Below are positions 1 to 7,450 of a DNA stretch of 34,459 nt, in pieces (the stretch's first letter is position 1; each line of letters starts with the position of its first letter). The notes under the pieces are model-generated. The model was not told where the DNA came from and made no database searches. It worked only from the letters and a program-made list of their open reading frames with translations. The translations under genes and the position numbers were made by a program. Source of the stretch: JABDMH01 sp965223165 (lineage in GTDB: Bacteria > Bacteroidota > Bacteroidia > Chitinophagales > Saprospiraceae); contig CBDCVQ010000010.1 in assembly GCA_965223165.1 (NCBI GenBank), positions 1-34,459 of the forward strand, given 5' to 3'.

Positions 1-189
1 GTACCGGCCAAAAACAATGATCAGATAGTAGGTAAAAATGCAGGAGAGCAGTACAGGCAGCGCCAGCCCCATGCCGTAGTCGGCGCCAGCACTGGCCATG
101 GTGGTGATGCTGCCGGTACCGATATTATAGCCGATGAGAAATAATCCGGGCCCGATGGCGGCCAGGAATACCAAGATCTTTCTAAGCAT
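1..189 (-). CDS. Nramp-like divalent metal transporter, N-terminal part (cut by window edge)
   Basis: The reverse strand is open from an ATG at 187-189 to the window edge, giving the first 63 residues. They form a short basic N-terminus (MLRK), a first hydrophobic helix with the motif GPGLFLIGYNIGTGSITT, then a loop and a second hydrophobic segment. The GPG-led first helix followed by a broken helix and A-G-A-D-Y-G matches the start of Nramp/SLC11-type inner-membrane proton-coupled metal (Mn2+/Fe2+) transporters. The classical metal-binding motif D-P-G-N of helix 1 is not present; the equivalent stretch reads I-G-T-G-S. This suggests one of the divergent Nramp-related branches with altered metal selectivity. 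Only the start is visible, so substrate and full length cannot be judged. The next gene on this strand ends about 460 bases upstream, so it probably has its own promoter. Confidence 0.75.
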   Translation of the reverse strand, partial: MLRKILVFLAAIGPGLFLIGYNIGTGSITTMASAGADYGMGLALPVLLSCIFTYYLIIVFGRY

Positions 190-328
190 GCGAAGGTTTG
201 ATCAGTCCAGGAGGTTGAGTGCTTGCCAAACAAGATAGTCGATTTTCCGGGACTGGCCGCGGTGTTGGACGTGGCGGGTGGGGCAATCGCATTAGCAGGG
301 CTTCAAAGTGATGGCGAGCTAGCAATGG

Positions 329-350
329 CGTTTGGCGGGGACGCCAAACG
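329..350. repeat. Perfect 9-bp hairpin with GGGA loop
   Basis: CGTTTGGCG at 329-337 pairs perfectly with CGCCAAACG at 342-350 around a four-base loop. There is no T run after it on either strand, so it is not a standard terminator. It may be a small palindromic element or a structure in the Nramp-like leader. Confidence 0.6.
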
Positions 351-426
351 TGGCCTGATCTGATCTGAGCTGTGTAGCACTTGAGGCTGGTTGCCGATGC
401 CATAACCAAACAAGAACAACCTGGCC

Positions 427-450
427 GTGTCAGGCGGCCTCGCCTGACAC
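427..450. repeat. Perfect 10-bp hairpin with GCCT loop
   Basis: GTGTCAGGCG at 427-436 pairs perfectly with CGCCTGACAC at 441-450. Outside it, CTGG at 421-424 can pair with CCAG downstream, and ATGCCATAACC near 397 nearly matches the reverse complement of GGTTATGCCAT near 465. The imperfect palindrome may therefore extend over about 80 bp. This is reminiscent of REP/BIME-type elements, but only one copy is visible here. Confidence 0.6.
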
Positions 451-651
451 ATACCAGCAAGGTTATGCCATGGAGTAGTCGCCTTAAGTGTGTTCAACTA
501 TTAGAAGAGGGGCCTCTTGCCTGCCATTCTTTGGCCGTTGCTATGATAACTGCAGAAATCCCATAATGTGATCATCCTTGACGAGGCGGGGCGCGCATGG
601 CAAAAACACGGTGTAGCATATCCGTGCTCAAGCCGGTCAGGGCCGGATCTA

Positions 652-3129
652 TTAGCGTACGAAGTATCGATATTTATGCTGAAAGATCTCGTGCAGGAGA
701 AACAGCGAGAAGTCCCAATCTCCGGTGGGGGTCATGGCTATCTTGATCATCAGGTCGTTGCGTCCCTTGTTCAGGTCCAGCACCAATCGGTTGGTAGCCG
801 GATCAGGAGACAGCCGGTGCCCATTGAGAAAAATTCGATAGGGGCTGTCGCAGATGAGCTGCGCCTCGATCGTCACAGGCTCCGTGCACATGACCTGGCA
901 GCAGGCATACGCCACATCGTACGGATCGGCTGTGTAGAAATCGGTGAGTTCCATCTGGGCAGATCGCGTCGTGATGATTTTATTCCACCCCTGGTGGTGG
1001 CCTGATGGGTGCAAAAAGTAGTCAATGGCTCCCGGACGCGTTTGCTGTTCACCCATTTCGGCGGCAAAAAAATCAACATCGATACCACTGGCATCATCTG
1101 CGGGAAATGGACCGGCACCCAGCCAATAGGGCATCGGTAGACCCGGTGCAATCTGAAAAGCAGGGGCCGCATCCTTGGATTTTCCGTCGGGTACCTGTTC
1201 CTCCTTCAGTCCATACATCGAGCGGATGGCCTCCAGGGCGTCAATTTTACAGTCGTATAGCTCTACCGCATCGTCGTACCAGGGGGTTCGGTTTTCATAA
1301 AACCACAAGTGGCTAAACCGTTGCCGCAGCCGTTGCCACTTGACCTTTTCTTTTTGTAGTTCTTTCTGCCACTGTTGCCGGGCGGGGCTCCGTGCTCCAT
1401 CGGCGAGGATCTCTCGGTGGCGTAGCAAGACCAGAGGAGTGGTCACGGCGGCCTGCATTTCTTGTAGCTTTAAACTCCAAACCTCCATCTCATGCAGGCT
1501 TTCCGGAGCCAGGGTTGCGACGTGCTTAATCAATCTGTCCAGTATGCGACGGGCCTTTGACAGTTTGCTTTGGATCGCATGAAAGTGGGTGGTATCAATG
1601 AAGGCCACCTCATCCCCGTGCCGGTAGCAAATATTGAGCAGTCGATTGTCGAGTTGACTGAGCTGTTCAATCTCCTGCAGCTGACTTAGGGCCATTAAGA
1701 ATTTATGAAATAAAGCGGATGTGTCCCGGTGGCAAACCCTGCTGTACTTTTTCGCCACCTCTCTGTCTGTTTGCGCGCTCGTATTCCAGCTATATTCGGC
1801 GGCGTACGCGATGCCCAGCCAGTCTGTCTCAAAAAAATGCCTGCCTCCGTCATCCCATACCGTGGTCAGTACCCCGGAAGCACCTTTTTCAAAACCCTCC
1901 TGGCACAGTGCCCGAATATTGTCTCGGGCCAGAAATAGATCGGGCCAGAGTTTGTAAGAGTTCAATACGCCTGGGCACACGACAAAGGAGAGGCCGTGCT
2001 CCACCAGTGGGTCAATCCAGTAGGAGTAATCCTGCTCGCGGCCGTATGTCCAGGTAAAAACGACAGTCTCCTTAGGGATCTGGGGAAGTATTTCGGGATG
2101 CTTCAAAAGGAGGTCCCCCCACATGGCCGGGCGTTTGCCGGAGCGGGCGACATACTCGATCAGTGGTTTGACATGATTGAGGTAGATCTGGCCTTCTCCT
2201 ATCGAGTCTGCCAGGATGCGTAGTGCCTCCCCCCTCCGCAAATCGTACGCTTCGTCGCAATTAATATTAAATATCTCATGATTAAATACGGGAATTAACT
2301 CGCTGTATATTTCGCGTAGGAAATCCTGCGACTCGAGATTGAGAGGGTCCAGCATACGATCGCCGATGCCCAATTTTTCATAATCCGGATGTCGCAGGAT
2401 ATTGCGAAAATGCCCCAAGGACTGAAAGGAGCCCATCAGCTGAATATTAAATTGGGCGGCATACGTGGCCAGTTCCGATAATTCATCCAAGGTCAGCCCG
2501 TCGTCGGGGCTGTAGATATGGTGCCTTTCGGTGCGCAGGACATGTTCGATATAGAAGGAAAAAACATTAAGCTTGAGTGAGGCAAATTTCTCCACCTGTT
2601 TTTTCATAAAAGCCAGATTGGGTATGGGGCCACGACTGATGTCATCCATGATGCCTCGGTAGGGAAAATCTGGGTAGTCGTAGATCGCGACGGCAGGAAG
2701 GACCGTCCGCATGGCCAATAGCTGGCGAAAAGTAAAAGCGGCGTACAGTAGTCCGGCGGGATCTGTGGCACAGATCAAAATGCCTCTATCGTCGATACGG
2801 ATGAGATAGGCCTCTGATCGCTGCTTCCAGCGGACCGTCTCCGGTATTTCGTCGGTGGTTGGGTCGCCGATGCGCACCTGCACCGGGAGGGTTTCGGCGG
2901 CATCTGTGGAGAGGCCCTGCCAATCGCGGCAAGCTTCACCAATCATCTGCTGTCCCAGCCGAGCCCTTGGGTCTTCATAGTCAGCCTCTGCCGAAAACTC
3001 CAGAGCACCTACCTCGAAAGGTAGTGCCTGCAGATAGCTGATCGCCTGGGGGCTGGGGAGAATACCGAGATCCTGTCCCGTCAAGGGCACCAGCGCAAGA
3101 ACCATAAAGACCGTAATGAGCGACTTCAT
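652..3129 (-). CDS. Exported GH20-like beta-N-acetylhexosaminidase
   Basis: An 825-residue secreted protein. The start was placed at the ATG at 3127-3129 because it begins a clean signal peptide (MKSLITVFMVLALVPLTG); a longer frame to 3195 adds only non-signal residues. Residues about 20-155 resemble the GH20 accessory domain, with ILPSPQ near the mature N-terminus. Residues 156-480 resemble the GH20 catalytic barrel: YRGIMDDISRGPIP at 157-170, LKLNVFSFYIEH, and the acid pair D292-E293 in N-I-N-C-D-E. The family's usual H-x-G-G before D-E is replaced by N-I-N-C, so the substrate may differ from plain chitobiose. A helical region follows, and the C-terminus (about 690-825) looks like a beta-sandwich with YRIFLNGHRL. 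It lies 186 bp downstream of the haem-bearing dehydrogenase on the same strand. Family assignment is good; exact specificity is unknown. Confidence 0.75.
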   Translation of the reverse strand: MKSLITVFMVLALVPLTGQDLGILPSPQAISYLQALPFEVGALEFSAEADYEDPRARLGQQMIGEACRDWQGLSTDAAETLPVQVRIGDPTTDEIPETVRWKQRSEAYLIRIDDRGILICATDPAGLLYAAFTFRQLLAMRTVLPAVAIYDYPDFPYRGIMDDISRGPIPNLAFMKKQVEKFASLKLNVFSFYIEHVLRTERHHIYSPDDGLTLDELSELATYAAQFNIQLMGSFQSLGHFRNILRHPDYEKLGIGDRMLDPLNLESQDFLREIYSELIPVFNHEIFNINCDEAYDLRRGEALRILADSIGEGQIYLNHVKPLIEYVARSGKRPAMWGDLLLKHPEILPQIPKETVVFTWTYGREQDYSYWIDPLVEHGLSFVVCPGVLNSYKLWPDLFLARDNIRALCQEGFEKGASGVLTTVWDDGGRHFFETDWLGIAYAAEYSWNTSAQTDREVAKKYSRVCHRDTSALFHKFLMALSQLQEIEQLSQLDNRLLNICYRHGDEVAFIDTTHFHAIQSKLSKARRILDRLIKHVATLAPESLHEMEVWSLKLQEMQAAVTTPLVLLRHREILADGARSPARQQWQKELQKEKVKWQRLRQRFSHLWFYENRTPWYDDAVELYDCKIDALEAIRSMYGLKEEQVPDGKSKDAAPAFQIAPGLPMPYWLGAGPFPADDASGIDVDFFAAEMGEQQTRPGAIDYFLHPSGHHQGWNKIITTRSAQMELTDFYTADPYDVAYACCQVMCTEPVTIEAQLICDSPYRIFLNGHRLSPDPATNRLVLDLNKGRNDLMIKIAMTPTGDWDFSLFLLHEIFQHKYRYFVR

Positions 3130-3314
3130 CAGACAGCAACAACTTTGTGGGATCTTGGTCGACCAAGATAATTGGTTGCCGCGGAATTCGTGCAAGCCGT
3201 TTGATCAGACGATCCTTTCTGAGGGATTGGTGGGCTCCAACCTTTTCCATGTTACATTCCGCTCGGTTTTTCTCGAAGCGGGCCCTGCTCGCAAAGGATG
3301 AGCCCAACGCGATG

Positions 3315-6300
3315 TTATTCCAGCTCACTTTCGCGGAGTGTCCTGAGATAGCTCACCAGATCGATGAGTTCTTCCGTACGCATGGCCAACGACAGATTGG
3401 TCATCAGCGAATGGGAGAGCATTTCAAGACCCTCGACCTCCGTCCTTGCATATGATTGCCTCGTACCGCCGATAAATTTGAGATCGATCTTTTCCTCCGT
3501 CTCACTGGCCAGAAGTCCAACGAAAACTGCTCCGGATCGGAGTGTCAATTGATAGGTTTCATAATCGTAGTTTACCCCTTCGCTGGGATAGATGATGGCT
3601 CGGTATAGCCCCTCACTAGACAGTTTGTCTCCAATAAGACTAAGGTCTGGACCAAAATCGATGCCTTCCCCCTCGACTAAGTGGCAAGATTGGCAATAGG
3701 TGTCGAAGACTTGATGGCCGCGATCAGGATTACCCTCCGTGGCGATCAGCTGCCGGATGGGCGGCAAGTCCGTTCGTTCACTGCTGCCTGGACGGTCCAA
3801 GTACTCCGCCGCCTCTTCGTGTATAGATGTACGATAAACACTGAATAGGATGCTCGCTGCCGCTGGCTCCAAGGTTTCGGGGAAGTCAGGATCTTTGACT
3901 ACCTCCAGCAGGTGATCTTCTCCCCACCACGACATTCCCATGGCCTGCACAGCGGTTTTGCGTAGATCCATGCTCAACCGGTCATCAAGGACAATTCGTT
4001 GCATCAATTGCAGCACTGGCTTTGAGCCAATACTTTGCATAGCGATCAACAATTTCGGAGCGTCGGCATCGTCCTGGTGAAGGCGGGCTTCTACAAGATC
4101 CAGCCCTTTAAATCGCTCAGGCTCCACCAGGAGCCTAGCCGCTCGTGCTGCCACGTCTCCATTACTCTGGAGGGCAAGCTCAAGTAGGGCTGTTTTTTTG
4201 TCTGTGAGTTGGAATCTCTCTACCAGGTCTACGTATGGCCAAGTACCCTCCATGTCTTCAAGCGTCTCATCGATCGCCCTTCGCAGCGGGGGAGTCAGAG
4301 TGACACGCTGCGCATCCACGTGTTGTAGTGCCAGGGCTCGGATTTGGACTTGATCCGGATGGTCAACTTCCAAGAGAGAAAGCAGGACATCGTTTTTGAG
4401 CGGATCCACGTGGAAGTCAAAGGCGCGAAAGTATCGGAGTCGCCCAACCGAGTCAGTCTCTACATCTGTGATTAGCTCGGCCAATAAAGGGATGGCCGCC
4501 GGGGCTCGGGCTCGCCATACGATGTCCCGACCTTCCGGATTATTCCAGTCCGCACCCACGCTGGTCAACCAGGCATCGAAGTAGCTCTGCCAGTGTCGAT
4601 CCGCTCCAATCCCCAGTGCCTCCAAGTACCACCGATCTTTACCATCGTGCTTGGACGCTAGCTGCGCCCAGAGTTTGGCGGCACGCGGTCGATCGTCATA
4701 GCGCAGGGCGATCGCCACCTCACGAAGCACTGCCCGCGAAGCCTCCGACAGGATGGACTCAGCTAGAGGAAGGATGTCCAAGCCCAATTGGCGTGCCAGG
4801 CGAAGGGCAACGATTACGATTTCGTCTTCCTCTGCCTTCAGGGCCTCGCTCACGTAGTTTTGCCCATCGGGCAACTGCCCTAGCAGCCAGAGGGCTCTGG
4901 CTCGTGCCCGCAAGCTGCCTTCTTGACGGATGCCTTCGAGCATGCTTCGCGCTTCTTCGCCGGCGTCCCGCACCATCTGCCAGGACTCATATCTCACGGC
5001 TTCGTTTGGGTTGTCGATCTGCGCACCTGCATGCGCTAGGTCACGTAGGCTGTCCTCGGCCACCTGATAGTTGTGATCCGGGGGAGCGATGCGGAAAATT
5101 CTGCCTTTGGTGTGGTCGCCGGCGGCACCTCCTCCGACGATCGGGTCATACCAATCCGCCACGAACAGCGATCCATCAGGCGCTGTCGCAACATCCACCG
5201 GCCGAAACCATTGGTCCTTCATGCTGCGCACCATGTCTTGCTCCTTGGCTTGATATCCGGCACCTTTGACTTGGACCGGATAGGCACGGACGACATTGGG
5301 GCCGGCGTCTGCGTGGATGACCTGCCCTTGAAAGATCTTCGGCAGGAGGTCTCCCTCGTAGACCGTGATACCGGCTGGCGATCCGGCACCTGTCAACAGC
5401 AGGTTGGGAACGACGCCGGGGTCGTTTTGATGCCAGTGCCGCACAGGGATGTCGTCATGCATACCCGCCCGGGGCGTGGTCCAATGTGCGCCGGTGTACT
5501 CATCTAGGTAGCCAAAATTGCCGTACTCCATCACATAGTTGATGCGCACACCCTTGTTTCCGTCATCATCATTGTCGGACTGCCAAAGCGTACCGAAGGC
5601 ATCGATGGCCACCTCATAATTGTTTCGAAAGTTGTGGCCCAGTACTTCAAAGTTGCCCAGATCCTGGTCGAAGCGAAAGACCATTCCTCCATGATAAGGC
5701 TGTCCATCCGAGCGGACGTGATGGCCTGCCAAATCCCGGAGGGTATCCCCGGCAGCGGACAAGACATGGATGCCGGCGTTGCCGTAATTAAAATAGAATC
5801 GACCATCCGGGCCAAAGACGACCGCATGGGCAGAGTGGTCCCCGGGTCCCCCCATACCCGTAAATACGGCCTCTTTTTTATCTGGAATGTCGTCGCCATT
5901 CTCGTCGGTAAAGACCAATAGATTTGGGCTTCTGGCCACAAACACACGATTGCCAAAGACGCTAATGCCCAGCGCCGTATTTACGTCATCACCCTGGTAG
6001 AAGACTTTGCGATCATCCGCCTTTCCGTCGCCGTCCGTGTCTTCCAAGATAATGATCCGACCACCGGACTCGGTACGTTCTGCCTCGGGCACGGCATAGT
6101 TGTAGGACTCGCATACCCAAACCCTTCCCTGGGCATCGATACTGAGATTGGTGGGATTGATGACCCAAGGCTCGGAGGCAAATAGCCGCACTTCCAGGCC
6201 CTCTGCAACCGCAAAGGCATCGGTGGCATGCGCTGGCTGTTGTCGCTGCTCCAGGGGCAAGGCCAGGTAGGCTGCGTAATCTCGCCCCGATGGTGGTGAC

Positions 6301-6380
6301 TCTGTTGGTTGACAAGCGCACAGGAGAAATGCAACCAGCATGTGTGGCCGCACTTCGATGACCTCTTTTTTCAGAAACAT
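3315..6380 (-). CDS. PVC-type membrane-bound dehydrogenase with HEAT repeats and C-terminal haem c domain (lipoprotein)
   Basis: About 1021 residues. The ATG at 6378-6380 is preferred because it gives a lipoprotein signal with a basic n-region (MFLKKEVIEVRPH), a hydrophobic core and cysteines in LLCAC; a later ATG at 6339-6341 lacks any basic residue. The N-terminal half is a beta-propeller of the type called membrane-bound dehydrogenase in Planctomycetes/Verrucomicrobia (GLEVRLFASEP, FGPDGRFYFNYGNAG, RIFRIAPPDHN). It contains calcium-loop-like D-T-D-G-D-G-K-A-D and D-E-N-G-D-D. The middle (about 480-860) is rich in alpha-helical HEAT-like repeats. The C-terminus carries a haem c site, CQSCH at about 896-900, inside a Pirellula-type haem-binding domain with GPDLSLIGDKL. 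It probably oxidises a sugar or alcohol in the periplasm and passes electrons to its own haem. Substrate is unknown. A paralogue lies at 24953-27496. Confidence 0.8.
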   Translation of the reverse strand: MFLKKEVIEVRPHMLVAFLLCACQPTESPPSGRDYAAYLALPLEQRQQPAHATDAFAVAEGLEVRLFASEPWVINPTNLSIDAQGRVWVCESYNYAVPEAERTESGGRIIILEDTDGDGKADDRKVFYQGDDVNTALGISVFGNRVFVARSPNLLVFTDENGDDIPDKKEAVFTGMGGPGDHSAHAVVFGPDGRFYFNYGNAGIHVLSAAGDTLRDLAGHHVRSDGQPYHGGMVFRFDQDLGNFEVLGHNFRNNYEVAIDAFGTLWQSDNDDDGNKGVRINYVMEYGNFGYLDEYTGAHWTTPRAGMHDDIPVRHWHQNDPGVVPNLLLTGAGSPAGITVYEGDLLPKIFQGQVIHADAGPNVVRAYPVQVKGAGYQAKEQDMVRSMKDQWFRPVDVATAPDGSLFVADWYDPIVGGGAAGDHTKGRIFRIAPPDHNYQVAEDSLRDLAHAGAQIDNPNEAVRYESWQMVRDAGEEARSMLEGIRQEGSLRARARALWLLGQLPDGQNYVSEALKAEEDEIVIVALRLARQLGLDILPLAESILSEASRAVLREVAIALRYDDRPRAAKLWAQLASKHDGKDRWYLEALGIGADRHWQSYFDAWLTSVGADWNNPEGRDIVWRARAPAAIPLLAELITDVETDSVGRLRYFRAFDFHVDPLKNDVLLSLLEVDHPDQVQIRALALQHVDAQRVTLTPPLRRAIDETLEDMEGTWPYVDLVERFQLTDKKTALLELALQSNGDVAARAARLLVEPERFKGLDLVEARLHQDDADAPKLLIAMQSIGSKPVLQLMQRIVLDDRLSMDLRKTAVQAMGMSWWGEDHLLEVVKDPDFPETLEPAAASILFSVYRTSIHEEAAEYLDRPGSSERTDLPPIRQLIATEGNPDRGHQVFDTYCQSCHLVEGEGIDFGPDLSLIGDKLSSEGLYRAIIYPSEGVNYDYETYQLTLRSGAVFVGLLASETEEKIDLKFIGGTRQSYARTEVEGLEMLSHSLMTNLSLAMRTEELIDLVSYLRTLRESELE

Positions 6381-6552
6381 GGCAAAAATTAGCTTGGGAC
6401 AAAAATGACAATCTATGACGACATTGAAAGTCAGATTCACAAGACGGGCTAAGGGTGATGCTTGACCGGCCGGGCTTCATGGTGGTCATTTTGCATCGAT
6501 TTTGATCTGAAGACATGGTAAGACCTATCTTGTCCAGCAAAAGATCTAGTTT

Positions 6553-7413
6553 ATGGTGATGAGACTTTGGTTTACTTCGCTGCTCTTGCTGCTGGTCCCA
6601 ACCGCTGTCATGGCGCAGCAGGACATACGGTTATTAGTCCGTATCGACGACATGGGATTTTCGCATGCCGCCAATTTGGCTTGCATCGAGGCCTATACCC
6701 AGGGGATTGCCAGATCGGTCGAAGTGATGGTGCCCGGCCCCTGGTTTGAAGAAGCCGTCGACCTGCTGGCCCAGCATCCGGGATTGGATGTCGGCGTGCA
6801 TCTGACCCTTACCAGCGAATGGTCCCATCTGAAGTGGAGGCCCTTGACTTCATGCCCAAGCCTGACCAACGCCGAGGGGTACTTTTACCCCATGATCTGG
6901 AAGAATGACAACTTCGCCGCGGGCAACTTCCTGATCGAGGCCCCTTGGCAGATCGATGAGATAGAGGCCGAGCTGAGGGCGCAAATTGAATTGGCACTGG
7001 ATAAGATTCCTCGGATCAGTCACCTGACTCACCACATGGGCTGCATGCACCTTTCGGACGAGACGAGAGAGCTGCTTAATAAATTGGCGGTGGAGTATGG
7101 ATTGGACATTTTCCCCGATGAACAGGGGGTAAAACGCACGCCAAGATGGAGCGGGAGTCAATTTACGGCCAAGCAGAAAGAAGAACGGTTCTTACAGATG
7201 TTGGACGATCTGTCCGGCGGCTCCTGGATGACGGTGGAGCATCCTGGGTATGATGTGCCAGAGTTGGCCGAGGTAGGCCACACGGGCTACGAGAATGTGG
7301 CCGAAGACCGGGCGGGCGTCACCCATACATTGACGAGTCGGAGGGTACAACGTCGGATAGCAAAGCGGGGAATCTCCCTGATAGACTACCGAGACCTTAT
7401 CCAGGGTCAATAG
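6553..7413 (+). CDS. Exported ChbG/YdjC-family carbohydrate deacetylase
   Basis: A 286-residue protein with a signal peptide (MVMRLWFTSLLLLLVPTAVMA, cut near residue 21). A second ATG two codons in is an equally good start. The mature part matches the ChbG/YdjC/HpnK deacetylases: metal-site aspartates D32-D33 in IDDMGFSHAAN, GVHLTLTSEW with H83, and the histidine cluster ISHLTHHMGCMH around 155-166. Members remove N-acetyl groups from diacetylchitobiose or related amino-sugar compounds and use a divalent metal. E. coli ChbG is cytosolic, so an exported version is noteworthy. The gene is divergent from the haem-bearing dehydrogenase (172 bp between starts) and lies near the GH20-like gene, so a shared amino-sugar substrate is plausible. 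The family call is firm; the substrate is inferred. Confidence 0.8.
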   Translation: MVMRLWFTSLLLLLVPTAVMAQQDIRLLVRIDDMGFSHAANLACIEAYTQGIARSVEVMVPGPWFEEAVDLLAQHPGLDVGVHLTLTSEWSHLKWRPLTSCPSLTNAEGYFYPMIWKNDNFAAGNFLIEAPWQIDEIEAELRAQIELALDKIPRISHLTHHMGCMHLSDETRELLNKLAVEYGLDIFPDEQGVKRTPRWSGSQFTAKQKEERFLQMLDDLSGGSWMTVEHPGYDVPELAEVGHTGYENVAEDRAGVTHTLTSRRVQRRIAKRGISLIDYRDLIQGQ

Positions 7414-7430
7414 ACACCATCGTCGCTACT

Positions 7431-7450
7431 ACCTCGCTGAGGTGCTTTTT
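7431..7450 (+). terminator. Possible rho-independent terminator of the deacetylase gene
   Basis: ACCTC at 7431-7435 and GAGGT at 7439-7443 form a five-base stem with a GCT loop, followed by GCTTTTT. The stem is short, but it sits 18 bases after the stop codon and touches the stop codon of the convergent gene. Confidence 0.45.

Larger units (their letters stand above)
190..651. other. Non-coding stretch with hairpins
   Basis: No convincing coding region lies between the Nramp-like start and the 3' end of the GH20-like gene; the short open frames here have no recognisable protein character. The stretch holds two perfect tetraloop hairpins, listed separately, and the short word CCAAACAAG twice, near 226 and 408. 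It should contain the promoter of the Nramp-like gene, but no clear -33/-7 pair was found. Confidence 0.5.

Noticed and set aside
4616..5269. Long plus-strand open frame inside the first haem-bearing dehydrogenase gene
   Set aside because: It is antisense to a gene with clear domains; its composition is low-complexity, rich in R, P, L and H, and without motifs.
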